A stretch of DNA of 64,000 bases, taken from contig PGYV01000005.1 in the NCBI GenBank assembly GCA_002839855.1, positions 243,800 to 307,799 of the forward strand, written 5' to 3'. A model generated the notes under the pieces. The model did no database searches and was not told the DNA's origin. It saw only the letters and a program-made list of their open reading frames with translations. Positions 51,307 through 61,086 of the stretch are shown here, one piece after another. The DNA comes from Candidatus Goldiibacteriota bacterium HGW-Goldbacteria-1. GTDB lineage: Bacteria; Oederibacteriota; PGYV01. Position 1 is the first letter of the stretch, and every line of letters starts with the position of its first letter. The position numbers and the translations under genes were made by a program.

Positions 51307-51684
51307 TTATTCGGCTTTAACTTTCGCGCCGACTGTTTTTCTTGGTCCTTTTCTTGTCCTTGCGTTGCTTCTTGTCCTCTGTCCGTGCACAGGAAGGCCT
51401 TTGCGGTGCCTCATTCCCCTGTAGCAGGCGATATCCATAAGACGTTTAATATCCTGCGAAACTTCTTTCCTTAAGTCGCCTTCCGACTTGATGCCTTTCT
51501 TTAACATTATTTCCTGAATCTTGTAAGCTTCATCCTCTGTAAGATTAAAAACCCTAGTATCAGGCTTTACTTTGGCGGCTTCAAGTATCTGCTTTGATAA
51601 AACATCGCCTATACCGTAAATGTATGTAAGCGCCACATCTATTCTTTTGTTTTTCGGTAAATCTATGCCGGATATACGTGCCAA
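51307..51684 (-). CDS. rpsM: Ribosomal protein uS13
   Basis: A 125-aa uS13 with [26 protein letters not shown] and the C-terminal [20 protein letters not shown] region. It stands after rpmJ, in order. Confidence 0.98.
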   Translation of the reverse strand: MARISGIDLPKNKRIDVALTYIYGIGDVLSKQILEAAKVKPDTRVFNLTEDEAYKIQEIMLKKGIKSEGDLRKEVSQDIKRLMDIACYRGMRHRKGLPVHGQRTRSNARTRKGPRKTVGAKVKAE

Positions 51685-51696
51685 ATTATTGCCTCC

Positions 51697-51810
51697 TTAT
51701 CCCTGAGTCTGTTTGTGCTTGGGGTTTTGACAAATCACTTTTACTTTGCCTTTTCTCTTTATTACTTTGCATTTCTCACATATCTTTTTAACCGATGCTC
51801 TTACTTTCAT
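51697..51810 (-). CDS. rpmJ: Ribosomal protein bL36
   Basis: A 37-aa gene on the minus strand: [20 protein letters not shown] with the zinc-binding Cys pair CEKC, then [10 protein letters not shown]. It falls between infA and rpsM, its usual place in the alpha operon. It is the zinc-binding (C+) form of bL36. Confidence 0.95.
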   Translation of the reverse strand: MKVRASVKKICEKCKVIKRKGKVKVICQNPKHKQTQG

Positions 51811-51825
51811 TTTTCATTCCACCTC

Positions 51826-52047
51826 TTATTTTGTCTTCCTGTAAATTATTCTTCCTTTTGTCAGATCATACGGGGAAAGCTGTACTGTAACCTTATCGCC
51901 CGGAAGCAGTTTGATAAAATTCATCCTCATTTTTCCTGAAACATGAGCCAGAACTTTATGCCCGCTTTCTATCTGCACCCTGAAAGTAGCATTCGGAAGT
52001 GGTTCTACTATCGTGCCTTCCGCTTCTATCAGGTCTTCTTTTGACAT
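51826..52047 (-). CDS. infA: Translation initiation factor IF-1
   Basis: A 73-aa OB-fold protein: [37 protein letters not shown] and [17 protein letters not shown]. It sits between map and rpmJ. Confidence 0.98.
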   Translation of the reverse strand: MSKEDLIEAEGTIVEPLPNATFRVQIESGHKVLAHVSGKMRMNFIKLLPGDKVTVQLSPYDLTKGRIIYRKTK

Positions 52048-52063
52048 ATATACTCCTTATTTT

Positions 52064-52816
52064 TTACGAATGACGGGTTAAAACAAGCTGCCCGTTTTCT
52101 GTTATTGCCACAGTGTGTTCAAAATGAGCCGAAATACTTCCATCCATTGTGACCACTGTCCATTCATCATCAAGTGTTGCAACTTCAAAGCCGCCCGCAT
52201 TTACCATAGGTTCAATTGCCAGTACCATGCCGGGCTGAATCAAAGGCCCCTGTCCGGGTTTTCCAAAGTTAGGAATCATAGGGTCTTCGTGTACTTTTCT
52301 TCCTACTCCGTGTCCGCAAAGGTCTTTAACAACTGAAAAACCGTTTGCTTCCACATAATTCTGAACTGCCGCGGAAATGTCAGATATGCGGTTGCCCGGC
52401 TTTGCCATGTCAATTCCTTTTGCCAGCGCTTCCTGCGTTACTTTTATCAGCTTCTGCGCCCTTCCGGAAACTTTTCCAACCGGCACTGTTAATGCCGCAT
52501 CAGAAAAATATCCTTCACGCTCCACGCCAAAATCAAGGCTGACAATGTCGCCTTCCTTTAATTTCACTTTTTCAGAAGGGATGCCATGCACAACCTCCTG
52601 ATTGACTGAAACGCAGACAGCTGCCGGATAACCTCTGTAGCCCAGAAATGCGGCTTTTACGCCGTAGGCCTTAACCATCTTTCTTGCAAACTGGTCAATT
52701 TCAGCGGTACTAATTCCCGGTTTTATCATCTCTTTCATCTTTATAAGAACTTCACTTAATATCTCGCCGCTTTGGGCTATTAATTCTATCTCTTTTTTAC
52801 TCTTTAATTCTATCAT
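52064..52816 (-). CDS. map: Methionine aminopeptidase, type I
   Basis: A 250-aa enzyme removing N-terminal Met. Metal ligands are visible in LDFGVEREGYFSDAALT (two Asp), GHGVGRKVHEDP (His), and later AIEPMVN and DDEWTV with a C-terminal HFEHTV. Length fits MetAP-I without a zinc-finger extension. It starts 2 nt after adk's stop. Confidence 0.97.
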   Translation of the reverse strand: MIELKSKKEIELIAQSGEILSEVLIKMKEMIKPGISTAEIDQFARKMVKAYGVKAAFLGYRGYPAAVCVSVNQEVVHGIPSEKVKLKEGDIVSLDFGVEREGYFSDAALTVPVGKVSGRAQKLIKVTQEALAKGIDMAKPGNRISDISAAVQNYVEANGFSVVKDLCGHGVGRKVHEDPMIPNFGKPGQGPLIQPGMVLAIEPMVNAGGFEVATLDDEWTVVTMDGSISAHFEHTVAITENGQLVLTRHS

Positions 52817-52818
52817 TT

Positions 52819-53469
52819 TTACTTGCTTTCCAGTGCTGCCTTTATCATTGAAACTATATCAACAACACTGCCATTTGAAGCATTGACATCTTTAAGCACA
52901 TTTCTTGACCTGTAATATTCAATAAGAGGCGCAGTCTGTTTATCATAAACAACCAGCCTGTTCTCTATTGTATCCGGTTTATCATCATTTCTCTGGAAAA
53001 GTTCACCGCCGCAGGCGTCACAAATTCCGTCTTTCTTTGACGGCATTGTGTTTACATTAAATCCCGCACCGCAGGCTTTACACATTCTGCGTCCTGTAAG
53101 CCTTTTGAAAAGAACATCTTTATCAACTATTATGTTTATTACGCCTTTAAGATCAAGGTTATTCTTTTTAAAAAGTTCACCAAGCGCGTCTGCCTGCGCA
53201 ACCGTCCTTGGAAAACCATCAAGCAGGAATCCGTTCTTACAGTCATTTTCCTTAATTCTTTCTTCTACGATCCCTATTATAACTTCATCCGGCACAAGAG
53301 CGCCTTTATCCATATATTCTTTTGCTTTAAGCCCTACAGGCGTTCCGGCTTTAACTGATGCCCTTAAAATATCACCGGTTGAAATCTGCGGTATCTTATA
53401 AATTTCAATTAACTTCTGTGAATATGTTCCTTTTCCTGCTCCGGGTGGTCCTAATAGAATGAAAATCAT
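52819..53469 (-). CDS. adk: Adenylate kinase, zinc-lid type
   Basis: A 216-aa kinase. Walker A GPPGAGKGTYSQ, LLDGFPRTVAQ, and a lid carrying four zinc cysteines (CKACGAG, CDACGG). It interconverts AMP, ADP and ATP. It is placed between secY and map, a common arrangement in the spc operon. Confidence 0.98.
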   Translation of the reverse strand: MIFILLGPPGAGKGTYSQKLIEIYKIPQISTGDILRASVKAGTPVGLKAKEYMDKGALVPDEVIIGIVEERIKENDCKNGFLLDGFPRTVAQADALGELFKKNNLDLKGVINIIVDKDVLFKRLTGRRMCKACGAGFNVNTMPSKKDGICDACGGELFQRNDDKPDTIENRLVVYDKQTAPLIEYYRSRNVLKDVNASNGSVVDIVSMIKAALESK

Positions 53470-53484
53470 TTTTCCTCCGGTTAA

Positions 53485-54816
53485 TTAGCCTCTGCGGCCT
53501 CTGATTTTTCCAGTCTTCATAAATCCGTCATAATGCCTCATTAAAAGGTGCGATTCCATCTGTGAAACAGTATCAAGCGCAACACCCACTATAATAAGAA
53601 TAGTTGTTCCGCCAAAATAAAAACCTATTTCAAATATTCTGCCGAACATATCGGGTATTACAGCTATTAAAACAATCATTAATGCGCCGCCAAGGGTAAT
53701 GTGCGTAAGAATGTCATTAATATAATCAGCAGTTGGTTTTCCCGGCCTTATTCCAGGAACAAAACCGCCGTTCTTTTTCATATTCTCTGCAAGGTCATTC
53801 GGGTTAAAAGAAATAGCTGTGTAAAAATAACAGAAGAAAATTATAAGCGCAATATACAACAACACATAAACCGGAGCGCCGGGTGCAAGCCATGCCTGAA
53901 TTCCATTTAGGATATCTGCAGTAATGCCGGTCTGTCCGGGCCTTTCAAAAAACTTTGCAATCATGGCCGGAAGAATCATAACTGAAGAAGCAAAGATAAC
54001 GGCAATAACGCCGGAATAATCAACTTTTAACGGCAGGTTAGTGCTCTGCCCCCTGTATATTTTTCTTCCAACTATCCTCTGCGCGTACTGGACCGGTATC
54101 TTTCTGAATGACTGCTGCGATACAACCGCCAATGCTGTAAGAGATATCATTATAGCTGCAAATGCTATTATCTGGAACAGGTTAATTGAACCGGCTTTCC
54201 ATAAGGCTCCCATTGATACAAACTGCCCCGGAATACTTGCAAGGATACCGGCAAGAATAAGGATTGACATACCGTTTCCTATACCGTGTTCTGTCATCTG
54301 CTCGCCAAGCCACATAAGAAATATTGTACCGGTGGTAAGGGTAAGCATTGTTGTTATCTGAAAGAATAAAGAAAATTCCGGAACAAGGGGCATTCCGCCC
54401 ATAGTCACAGACTTAAGCCAGAAAGTAATACCGAATGACTGAACAGCGCAGATAGCCACTGTCAGGTACCTTGTATACTGTGTGATTTTTTTTCTTCCGG
54501 AATCGCCTTCTTTAGAAAGCGCTTCAAGAACTGGTATTACAGCGGTTAAAAGCTGAAGTATAATGGAAGCTGAAATATACGGCATAATTCCAAGCGCAAA
54601 TATCGTGAAATTTCTTAACGCGCCGCCCGAGAACATATCAAGAAAACCAAGAAGCCCGCCCGACTGGGAGCTGATAAGGCTGTTCATAACATGCGTATCA
54701 ATGCCCGGCGTTGGTATGTGAGTCCCAAGCCTGAAAACAAATAGCATTCCAAGCACGAATAATAACCTTTTCTTAAGCTCCGGTATCCTGAATATGTTTA
54801 CGAGTGAATTGTTCAT
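53485..54816 (-). CDS. secY: Preprotein translocase subunit SecY
   Basis: A 443-aa ten-helix channel protein: LFVLGMLFVFRLGTHIPTPG, the plug region SGGLLGFLDMFSGGALRNFT, GNGMSILILAGI, and VPGIRPGKPTADYI near the C-terminal side. It overlaps rplO by 4 bp. Confidence 0.98.
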   Translation of the reverse strand: MNNSLVNIFRIPELKKRLLFVLGMLFVFRLGTHIPTPGIDTHVMNSLISSQSGGLLGFLDMFSGGALRNFTIFALGIMPYISASIILQLLTAVIPVLEALSKEGDSGRKKITQYTRYLTVAICAVQSFGITFWLKSVTMGGMPLVPEFSLFFQITTMLTLTTGTIFLMWLGEQMTEHGIGNGMSILILAGILASIPGQFVSMGALWKAGSINLFQIIAFAAIMISLTALAVVSQQSFRKIPVQYAQRIVGRKIYRGQSTNLPLKVDYSGVIAVIFASSVMILPAMIAKFFERPGQTGITADILNGIQAWLAPGAPVYVLLYIALIIFFCYFYTAISFNPNDLAENMKKNGGFVPGIRPGKPTADYINDILTHITLGGALMIVLIAVIPDMFGRIFEIGFYFGGTTILIIVGVALDTVSQMESHLLMRHYDGFMKTGKIRGRRG

Positions 54817-55256
54817 TTAGCCAGTACCTCTCCGCCCGCTTTTTTAATCTTGTCTTCTGCTGTTTTGGATAACTTATCAGCCTTCACTTTTAACGCTTTT
54901 GTTATTTCCCCGTCGCCAAGTATCTTAACAAGAGATCCTTTTTTACTTATGCACCCTTTTGAATAAAGGGCTGCCGTGTCAACAGTATCACCGGCATTAA
55001 ATTTCTTATCAAGGGTGGATACATTTACAATTTCGTATTCTGTCGGGAAAGGGCTGTTAAAACCGGACTTTGGTATTCTCTGTGTTAACCTCTGCTGTCC
55101 GCCTTCAAACCACGGTGCTTTCGCGCCGCCGCTTCTTGCCCTCTGTCCTTTGGCGCCATACGCGGAAGTTTTACCCATACCGGTTCCTATTCCTCGCCCG
55201 ATTCTGGTCTTCTTTTTTCTTTTGCTTTTTGTTATCTTTAGATCGCTAAATTTCAT
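54813..55256 (-). CDS. rplO: Ribosomal protein uL15
   Basis: A 147-aa uL15 with a Gly-rich N-terminus (RIGRGIGTGMGKTSAYGAKG, RARSGGAKAPWFEGGQQ) and IPKSGFNSPFPTEYEIVN. It lies immediately before secY. Confidence 0.97.
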   Translation of the reverse strand: MKFSDLKITKSKRKKKTRIGRGIGTGMGKTSAYGAKGQRARSGGAKAPWFEGGQQRLTQRIPKSGFNSPFPTEYEIVNVSTLDKKFNAGDTVDTAALYSKGCISKKGSLVKILGDGEITKALKVKADKLSKTAEDKIKKAGGEVLAK

Positions 55257-55269
55257 TTGTTATCCTCCG

Positions 55270-55449
55270 TTATTTCTCTTCAACATTTAAAAGGTATGCA
55301 ACTTTTTTAATCATACCTTCAATCGATGGTGTCTTTTCATATTCTTTGGTGTCGCCGACTTTCCTAAGTCCCATAACTCTTACTATTTCCCTGTTCTTGT
55401 TATTTTTTCCGGCAAGTCCTCTTTTTAATGTAACTTTAAGCTTTGACAT
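55270..55449 (-). CDS. rpmD: Ribosomal protein uL30
   Basis: A 59-aa product: MSKLKVTLKRGLAGKNNKNR, IVRVMGLRKVGDTKEYEKTP and a short helix. It sits between rpsE and rplO as usual, with stop 14 nt before the rplO start. Confidence 0.95.
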   Translation of the reverse strand: MSKLKVTLKRGLAGKNNKNREIVRVMGLRKVGDTKEYEKTPSIEGMIKKVAYLLNVEEK

Positions 55450-55450
55450 G

Positions 55451-55939
55451 TTATTTGCCCTTCCTTAACGCTATAATTTTTTCCGGATCACAAAGCATAT
55501 CTATCGCTTTGAAGGTCGCGTAAACCACGTTAAACGGGTTTGTAGTTTTTCCAAGACATTTCGAAATAATATCATGAACACCGGCAGATTCCACAATTGC
55601 GCGGACTGCCGAGCCTGCGATTACACCGGTACCTGCACACGCCGGTTTTAAAAGTACTTTTGCCGCATCTGATTCGGCTGTAACTTCAAAAGGTATCGTG
55701 GTTCCTTTTAACGGAAGCAAAACAAGATTCTTTTTTGCCCTGTTAACAGCTTTTTTAATGGCTTCCGGAACTTCCCTTGCCTTGCCAAGCCCGTAACCTA
55801 CATAGCCGTGTCCGTCGCCTACAACCACCAGGCAGCTGAACTTAAACCTTTTGCCGCCTTTTACAACTTTGGCAACCCTGTTTATGGCAATTATTCTTTC
55901 TTTTAAATCCAACTTTGTCGAATCAATCCTTACTCTCAA
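55451..55939 (-). CDS. rpsE: Ribosomal protein uS5
   Basis: A 162-aa uS5: [40 protein letters not shown] and the second domain ending [18 protein letters not shown]. Confidence 0.98.
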   Translation of the reverse strand: MRVRIDSTKLDLKERIIAINRVAKVVKGGKRFKFSCLVVVGDGHGYVGYGLGKAREVPEAIKKAVNRAKKNLVLLPLKGTTIPFEVTAESDAAKVLLKPACAGTGVIAGSAVRAIVESAGVHDIISKCLGKTTNPFNVVYATFKAIDMLCDPEKIIALRKGK

Positions 55940-55960
55940 AACGGCCTCCCGTAATCTAAA

Positions 55961-56329
55961 TTAGAATTTTACTCCGCCTTCGCGAACCGCGTCAGCAAAA
56001 GCTTTTACAACACCGTGAAACTGAAAACCGCCTCTGTCAAATACAACCGTTTCCACTTTATTGTCTTTGCACTTTTCCGCAATAGCTTTTCCAAGTTTAA
56101 CAGCGGACTCTTTGTTCTTGCCTTTAATCTCCGCATTCTTGGTGTTTGTAGCTATGCCAAACAGGCTTTTCTGCGCCACATCATCAACAACCTGCGCATA
56201 AAGAGAGTTAGCTCCCCTGTGAAAAGCAAGCCTTGGCCTTTCCTGCGTGCCTGTAATTTTTTTTCTTCCGCGTTCGTGCCTTAAAATTCTTTTAGCTGTT
56301 GATAAAGCTGTCTTTTTTGTTATCTTCAT
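55961..56329 (-). CDS. rplR: Ribosomal protein uL18
   Basis: A 122-aa uL18: RHERGRKKITGTQERPRLAF, NSLYAQVVDDVAQKSL, DRGGFQFHGVVKAFADAVRE. It binds 5S rRNA with uL5. In order between rplF and rpsE. Confidence 0.97.
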   Translation of the reverse strand: MKITKKTALSTAKRILRHERGRKKITGTQERPRLAFHRGANSLYAQVVDDVAQKSLFGIATNTKNAEIKGKNKESAVKLGKAIAEKCKDNKVETVVFDRGGFQFHGVVKAFADAVREGGVKF

Positions 56330-56368
56330 ATTAACCTTTATCCTCCGGCATGTCTTTTATTTTGCCTA

Positions 56369-56932
56369 TTATTTACCTTTAGCTCCAGCCGCGCTCTTTC
56401 CGGCTTTTCTTCTTACGCGTTCATCATCATACATGATTCCCTTGCCCTGGTACGGTTCCGGCGGTTTTACTTTTCTTAATTTAGCCGCTGTTTCTCCCAC
56501 CATCTGTTTATCAATTCCGGTGACAGTTATCTTTGTCTGGTTCTCGGTTACTTCCGCTTTTACACCGGCAGGAATTTCAAAAACCACCGGATGCGAAAAA
56601 CCCATCGCCATTGTTATCTTTGTTCCCTGCATCTGTGCCCTGTAACCAACACCCTTTAACAGAAGCGTTTTTACATAACCTTCATTAACGCCCTTCACCT
56701 TATTGGCAATTACAGCCCTTTCAGTGCCAAACTGGGCATTTGCAGCCTTGTCTTTTTCCACATTAACTCTGGGAACAACATTTAGTTCGTTGTTTTCAAT
56801 TTTATAATCAAACTTGTTATTTATAACGTGTTCCGCCTTGCCTTTAGTGCCTTCTATCTTTAATAATTTTCCGTCGTTTGTAACCTTAACGCCTGAAGGA
56901 ATTTTAACAGGCTGCCTTCCAATTCTTGACAT
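56369..56932 (-). CDS. rplF: Ribosomal protein uL6
   Basis: A 187-aa uL6: MSRIGRQPVKIPSGVKV, LLLKGVGYRAQMQGTK, ITVTGIDKQMVGETAAKLRK, PEPYQGKGIMYDDERVRRKA. The C-terminal tail is basic (AGKSAAGAKGK). Confidence 0.98.
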   Translation of the reverse strand: MSRIGRQPVKIPSGVKVTNDGKLLKIEGTKGKAEHVINNKFDYKIENNELNVVPRVNVEKDKAANAQFGTERAVIANKVKGVNEGYVKTLLLKGVGYRAQMQGTKITMAMGFSHPVVFEIPAGVKAEVTENQTKITVTGIDKQMVGETAAKLRKVKPPEPYQGKGIMYDDERVRRKAGKSAAGAKGK

Positions 56933-56946
56933 AGTTTATTTCTCCT

Positions 56947-57336
56947 TTACCAAATTTCGCAGATTATTTCGCCGCCAATATTAAGTTCCCTTGCTTTTTG
57001 GCTTGTCATAATGCCCTTGGATGTTGATACAACAAGTACTCCAAGACCGCTTTTTATTTTGGGCATTTTGTCCCTGCCCATGTATACGCGCCTTGAAGGT
57101 TTGCTTACCCTTTTAAGTGAGTTGATAAGTTTTTCCTTGTTTACTCCATACTTCAAATATACCCTGACAATGCCCTGCTTATTGTCTTCAATATACCTGT
57201 AACCTTTTATAAAGCCCTCGTCCTTCAAAAGCTTTACAATATTCTGTTTCAATTTCGAAGAAGGAACATCAACATAATCCTTCATTTTCATGTTAGCATT
57301 CCTAATTCTTGTTAGCATATCGCCGATAGAATCCAT
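56947..57336 (-). CDS. rpsH: Ribosomal protein uS8
   Basis: A 129-aa uS8: MDSIGDMLTRIRNANMKMK, SSKLKQNIVKLLKDEGFI and the C-terminal TSKGIMTSQKARELNIGGEI. Located between rpsN and rplF. Confidence 0.98.
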   Translation of the reverse strand: MDSIGDMLTRIRNANMKMKDYVDVPSSKLKQNIVKLLKDEGFIKGYRYIEDNKQGIVRVYLKYGVNKEKLINSLKRVSKPSRRVYMGRDKMPKIKSGLGVLVVSTSKGIMTSQKARELNIGGEIICEIW

Positions 57337-57346
57337 TGTTCCTCCT

Positions 57347-57532
57347 TTACCAGCTTGACTTTTTTATTCCGGGTATCTCGCCTTTATAAGCGAGTTCCCT
57401 GAAGCATAACCTGCATATCCCGAACTTTCTCATATATGCCCTGGGCCTTCCGCATATCTGACAGCGGTTGTAAGCCCTTGATTTAAACTTTGGTTTCTTG
57501 TTTGATTTATTTACTATTGCCTTTGTAGCCAC
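57347..57532 (-). CDS. rpsN: Ribosomal protein uS14, zinc-type
   Basis: A 61-aa S14 of the short, zinc-binding form, with [11 protein letters not shown] and [12 protein letters not shown] cysteine pairs. The longer zinc-free form is about 100 aa. It is in its usual position between rplE and rpsH. Confidence 0.98.
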   Translation of the reverse strand: MATKAIVNKSNKKPKFKSRAYNRCQICGRPRAYMRKFGICRLCFRELAYKGEIPGIKKSSW

Positions 57533-57546
57533 CTAATAAGTCCTCC

Positions 57547-58092
57547 TTATTTTTTTCTGAAAGGCATTCCAAGATTTTCAAGCAATGCCAGCGCGTCTTC
57601 ATTTTTCTTCGCGGTTGTAACAAATGTAACATCCATTCCCATAATATTTACAACCTTATCAAACTTTATTTCAGGAAATATTATCTGTTCTTTCAGCCCA
57701 AGTGTGTAATTACCCCTTCCGTCAAAACTTGTACGGGGAACACCGTTAAAATCCCTTACCCTTGGAAGAGCCAGCGAAATAAGCCTGTCGGCAAATTCAA
57801 ACATCTTTTCGCCCCTTAAGGTCACTTTGCATCCGATAGGCATTCCTTCCCTTAATTTGAAATTAGATATGGCAACTTTAGCCTTGGTAACAAGCGGCTT
57901 TTGTCCGGTTATCTGTGTAAGCTGTTCAACTGCTTCATCAAGCACTTTGGCATCCTGCGTTGCTTTGCCGACACCCATATTGATTACTATCTTAACAAGC
58001 CTTGGCACTTCATTAGGGTTCTTAAAACCTTCACCCTGCATCATCTTTGGTATAACTTCTTTTTTGTATTTTTCCTTAAGCCTGGCCGCCAT
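57547..58092 (-). CDS. rplE: Ribosomal protein uL5
   Basis: A 181-aa uL5: [34 protein letters not shown] core ([12 protein letters not shown]), [27 protein letters not shown]. It binds 5S rRNA with uL18. Confidence 0.98.
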   Translation of the reverse strand: MAARLKEKYKKEVIPKMMQGEGFKNPNEVPRLVKIVINMGVGKATQDAKVLDEAVEQLTQITGQKPLVTKAKVAISNFKLREGMPIGCKVTLRGEKMFEFADRLISLALPRVRDFNGVPRTSFDGRGNYTLGLKEQIIFPEIKFDKVVNIMGMDVTFVTTAKKNEDALALLENLGMPFRKK

Positions 58093-58113
58093 TATTAAGC
58101 TCCTCCTGGAATT

Positions 58114-58437
58114 TTACTTTTCATCAAGCATTTCATTACATTTCTTGCAGATTCTTACTTTTTTGTTATCTGCAATGATTCCAACTTTCACCCTGGTGGG
58201 TTTGCCGCATTTATTGCAGATAAGCATTACATTGTCTATTCTTAAAGCGGCTTCTTTTTCAATTATTCCGCCCTGCTGTACTTTCTGTGACGGTTTTGTA
58301 TGCCTTTTTACAAAATTAATTTTTTCAACAACTACCCTTCTGTCATCAGCAAACATCTTTAAAACCTTGCCGCTTTTGCCTTTGTCTTTCCCTTTGATAA
58401 CTGTTACAATATCATTCTTTTTTATTTTAACTTTCAT
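58114..58437 (-). CDS. rplX: Ribosomal protein uL24, with cysteine pairs
   Basis: A 107-aa uL24: KKNDIVTVIKGKDKGKSGKV, the KOW core, and a C-terminal segment with LICNKCGKPTRV and ICKKCNEML (two CxxC pairs), indicating a zinc-binding tail. Confidence 0.97.
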   Translation of the reverse strand: MKVKIKKNDIVTVIKGKDKGKSGKVLKMFADDRRVVVEKINFVKRHTKPSQKVQQGGIIEKEAALRIDNVMLICNKCGKPTRVKVGIIADNKKVRICKKCNEMLDEK

Positions 58438-58446
58438 GTTATCCTC

Positions 58447-58815
58447 CTAAACGACTTCAGGCGCAAGGGATATTATCTTAAGGAAATTCTTTTCCCTTAA
58501 TTCCCTGGCGACCGGCCCGAATATGCGTGTGCCTTTCGGGTTGTTCTGGTCATTAATGACTACCGCTGCATTATTATCAAACCTTATGTATGTACCGTCT
58601 TTCCTTCTAAGTTTCTTTTTAACCCTGACTATAACGGCTTTTACCACTTCTTTTTTCTTAACCTGCCCGCCGGGAATGGCATCTTTAACCGATGCCACTA
58701 TTATATCTCCAAGCGATGCATATCTTGCCCTCGTACCGCCAAGGACCTTAATACACATTATCTCTTTTGCTCCGGAATTATCAGCTACTTCAAGCCTGGA
58801 CTGTTCCTGAATCAT
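58447..58815 (-). CDS. rplN: Ribosomal protein uL14
   Basis: A 122-aa uL14: [59 protein letters not shown]. Its ATG overlaps the preceding rpsQ stop by one base (TAATG). Confidence 0.98.
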   Translation of the reverse strand: MIQEQSRLEVADNSGAKEIMCIKVLGGTRARYASLGDIIVASVKDAIPGGQVKKKEVVKAVIVRVKKKLRRKDGTYIRFDNNAAVVINDQNNPKGTRIFGPVARELREKNFLKIISLAPEVV

Positions 58816-59111
58816 TAGTTTTCACTCCCGTCTTTGATTTCGGCGGCCGCGTCCTGACGTCCGCGTTTTACAACCTTTACCACCATCCATCTTTTTCTTT
58901 TGCTTATAGGGGCAACTTCTTTAATTACAACCGTATCGCCCTCTTTGCATTCATTCTTTTCATCATGCGCAAGAACCTTCGTTGATCTTTTGATTATTTT
59001 CTTAAAAAGCGGATGCTGAACCTGCCTTGTGACAGTTACCGTTACTGTTTTATCCGCTTTATCAGAAGTTATAAATCCTTCCAGTGTCTTTCTATTATTT
59101 TTTTCCGACAT
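58815..59111 (-). CDS. rpsQ: Ribosomal protein uS17
   Basis: A 98-aa uS17: [60 protein letters not shown]. It overlaps rpmC by 17 bp. Confidence 0.97.
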   Translation of the reverse strand: MSEKNNRKTLEGFITSDKADKTVTVTVTRQVQHPLFKKIIKRSTKVLAHDEKNECKEGDTVVIKEVAPISKRKRWMVVKVVKRGRQDAAAEIKDGSEN

Positions 59112-59313
59112 TTACAGCCTCCTTGCCGCTCTTCTTCTGTTTAAGCACCGTAAGCGCCCTTGCAATATCCTGCTTTATAGTCTTAATCTGAGAAGTTTTC
59201 TCTATCTGCTTTGTAGACAGTTTAATTTTAAGTTTAAAAAGCTGCTCTTTAAATTCTGTCAGTTTTCTTTCAATTTCATCGGACGTCATGTCCCTGAATT
59301 CCTGCGGCTTCAT
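59095..59313 (-). CDS. rpmC: Ribosomal protein uL29
   Basis: A 72-aa helical uL29: [56 protein letters not shown]. Located between rplP and rpsQ. Confidence 0.97.
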   Translation of the reverse strand: MKPQEFRDMTSDEIERKLTEFKEQLFKLKIKLSTKQIEKTSQIKTIKQDIARALTVLKQKKSGKEAVNVGKK

Positions 59314-59330
59314 GTCTTCCTCCGTTTTTA

Positions 59331-59744
59331 TTACAGCTCGTGCCTTGCTGCGAATTTTGTGAATATAGGAAGCTTTGCTCCCGCCTTCTTAAAAGCGTAT
59401 CTTGCCACTTCTTCCGTCACGCCATCCAGTTCAAAAAGCACTCTTCCGGGTTTAATAACCACAACCCATGCTTCAGGCGCGCCTTTTCCCTTACCCATCC
59501 TTGTTTCAGCCGGTTTCTTTGTTATCGGTTTATCCGGGAATATCCTTACCCAAAGCTTACCGCCTTTTTTTAGCTGCCTGTTAATGGCAACACGCGCGGA
59601 TTCTATCTGCCTTGCGGTAACCCATGCGGGTTCCAGCGCTTTTAATCCATATTCGCCAAAACTTACTTTATTTCCGCTTGTAGCGACTCCCGACATTCTT
59701 CCTCTCATCTGTTTCCTGTATTTAACCCTTGATGGCATCAACAT
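59331..59744 (-). CDS. rplP: Ribosomal protein uL16
   Basis: The start is chosen at ATG 59744 (reading [17 protein letters not shown], the family N-terminus, GGAGG 9 nt upstream) rather than at a TTG at 59750. 137 aa with [20 protein letters not shown] and [13 protein letters not shown]. Confidence 0.97.
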   Translation of the reverse strand: MLMPSRVKYRKQMRGRMSGVATSGNKVSFGEYGLKALEPAWVTARQIESARVAINRQLKKGGKLWVRIFPDKPITKKPAETRMGKGKGAPEAWVVVIKPGRVLFELDGVTEEVARYAFKKAGAKLPIFTKFAARHEL

Positions 59745-59765
59745 GTACAAATTCCTCCGAATTAA

Positions 59766-60413
59766 TTATTCTTTATTTTCTCCGGGTAATATTTCGCCCT
59801 TGAATATCCATACCTTAACCCCTATCGTTCCATAGGTGGTCTTTGCAATTGCATAACCGTAATCAATATCCGCCCTTAATGTCTGAAGCGGAACACGTCC
59901 TTCTGTGTACCATTCAGTCCTTGCTATTTCCGCGCCTCCAAGCCTTCCGGAAGTGCATATCTTGATTCCCTGCGCGCCCGCATCGGACGCCATTGTTGTC
60001 TGCATTGCCTTTTTCATAGCCCTTCTGAAAGCAACGCGTTTTTCCAGCTGCTGCGCCACATTTTCAGAAACAAGCTGAGCGTCAAGTTCCGGCCTTTTAA
60101 TTTCCACGGGATCTATAAGCATCTGCTTGCCTGTAAGTTTTTCAAGTTCTTTTTTCAGTACTTCAACTTCAGTGCCTTTTCTTCCGATTATCATTCCCGG
60201 TTTTGCGGTATAAATCTTTACAATCGCCTTCTGCCCGGCTCTTTCTATTTCTATTTTTGATATACCGGCACTGTAAAGTTTGTTCTTTATGTATTTTCTT
60301 ATTTTAAAATCCTCAAGGAGCAGTTCCTTAAAATTCTTTTTGGAGAGCCACTTTGACTTCCAAGTCCTTATTATTCCAATTCTCATGCCTTCCGGATTTA
60401 TCTTATGACCCAT
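59766..60413 (-). CDS. rpsC: Ribosomal protein uS3
   Basis: A 215-aa uS3: [20 protein letters not shown], the KH-like [60 protein letters not shown]. Confidence 0.98.
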   Translation of the reverse strand: MGHKINPEGMRIGIIRTWKSKWLSKKNFKELLLEDFKIRKYIKNKLYSAGISKIEIERAGQKAIVKIYTAKPGMIIGRKGTEVEVLKKELEKLTGKQMLIDPVEIKRPELDAQLVSENVAQQLEKRVAFRRAMKKAMQTTMASDAGAQGIKICTSGRLGGAEIARTEWYTEGRVPLQTLRADIDYGYAIAKTTYGTIGVKVWIFKGEILPGENKE

Positions 60414-60419
60414 ATGGAA

Positions 60420-60779
60420 TTATCTCTCCTTCTTTATTTTTTTATCTGTTACAACTATTGTAAGGTGAGCCGCTTTTTTATGAATTCCCGCAGCCCTTCC
60501 CATTGCTCTTGCATGAAACCTTTTTGCCCATTTAATGATAGGCCCGTCATTGACAACAGATTCCATCACATAAAGTTTTTCCGCGTCCGCGCCGTGGTTC
60601 TTGGTGGCATTTGCAATCGCAGATTTTAAAACCTTAAGTACATGAGGCGCGCCTGCTTTGTTCATAAACTGAAGAGTTGTCAGAGCATCGCTTACGCTTT
60701 TTTTCTTTATCTGTTTCGCCACAAGCCTTAACTTGATCGGCGATATCCTTAAATACCTTCCTATTGCTTTAGCTTCCAT
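60420..60779 (-). CDS. rplV: Ribosomal protein uL22
   Basis: A 119-aa uL22: RYLRISPIKLRLVAKQIKKK, LKSAIANATKNHGADAEKLY, RAMGRAAGIHKKAAHLTIVV. Tunnel-lining protein in the canonical slot between rpsS and rpsC. Confidence 0.98.
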   Translation of the reverse strand: MEAKAIGRYLRISPIKLRLVAKQIKKKSVSDALTTLQFMNKAGAPHVLKVLKSAIANATKNHGADAEKLYVMESVVNDGPIIKWAKRFHARAMGRAAGIHKKAAHLTIVVTDKKIKKER

Positions 60780-60801
60780 TTTATGTTGGCTCCTTTACCT
60801 G

Positions 60802-61086
60802 TTATTTCTTAGCTGCTGATTCTTTTTTCATATCGCCGTGGCCTTTAAATGTCCTTGTCGGCGAAAACTCTCCAAGCTTGTGTCCTACCATATTTTCTGT
60901 AACATATACCGGCACAAATTTCTTTCCGTTATGAACCGCAAATGTAACACCAATCATTTCCGGTGAAATTACGCTTCTTCTTGCCCATGTCTTAATTACT
61001 TTCTTATCTTTGGCCTCATTGGCCGCTAATACCTTATCAAGTAACTTTTCGTCAATGTAAGGGCCTTTCTTGAGGGACCTGCTCAT
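60802..61086 (-). CDS. rpsS: Ribosomal protein uS19
   Basis: A 94-aa uS19: [57 protein letters not shown]. It begins one nucleotide before the rplB stop region ends (adjacent genes at 61086/61087). Confidence 0.98.
   Translation of the reverse strand: MSRSLKKGPYIDEKLLDKVLAANEAKDKKVIKTWARRSVISPEMIGVTFAVHNGKKFVPVYVTENMVGHKLGEFSPTRTFKGHGDMKKESAAKK

Noticed and set aside
59029..59835. A 268-codon plus-strand frame opposite rpmC, rplP and rpsC
   Set aside because: It crosses several ribosomal genes on the other strand; codon pattern and lack of motifs show it is a shadow.
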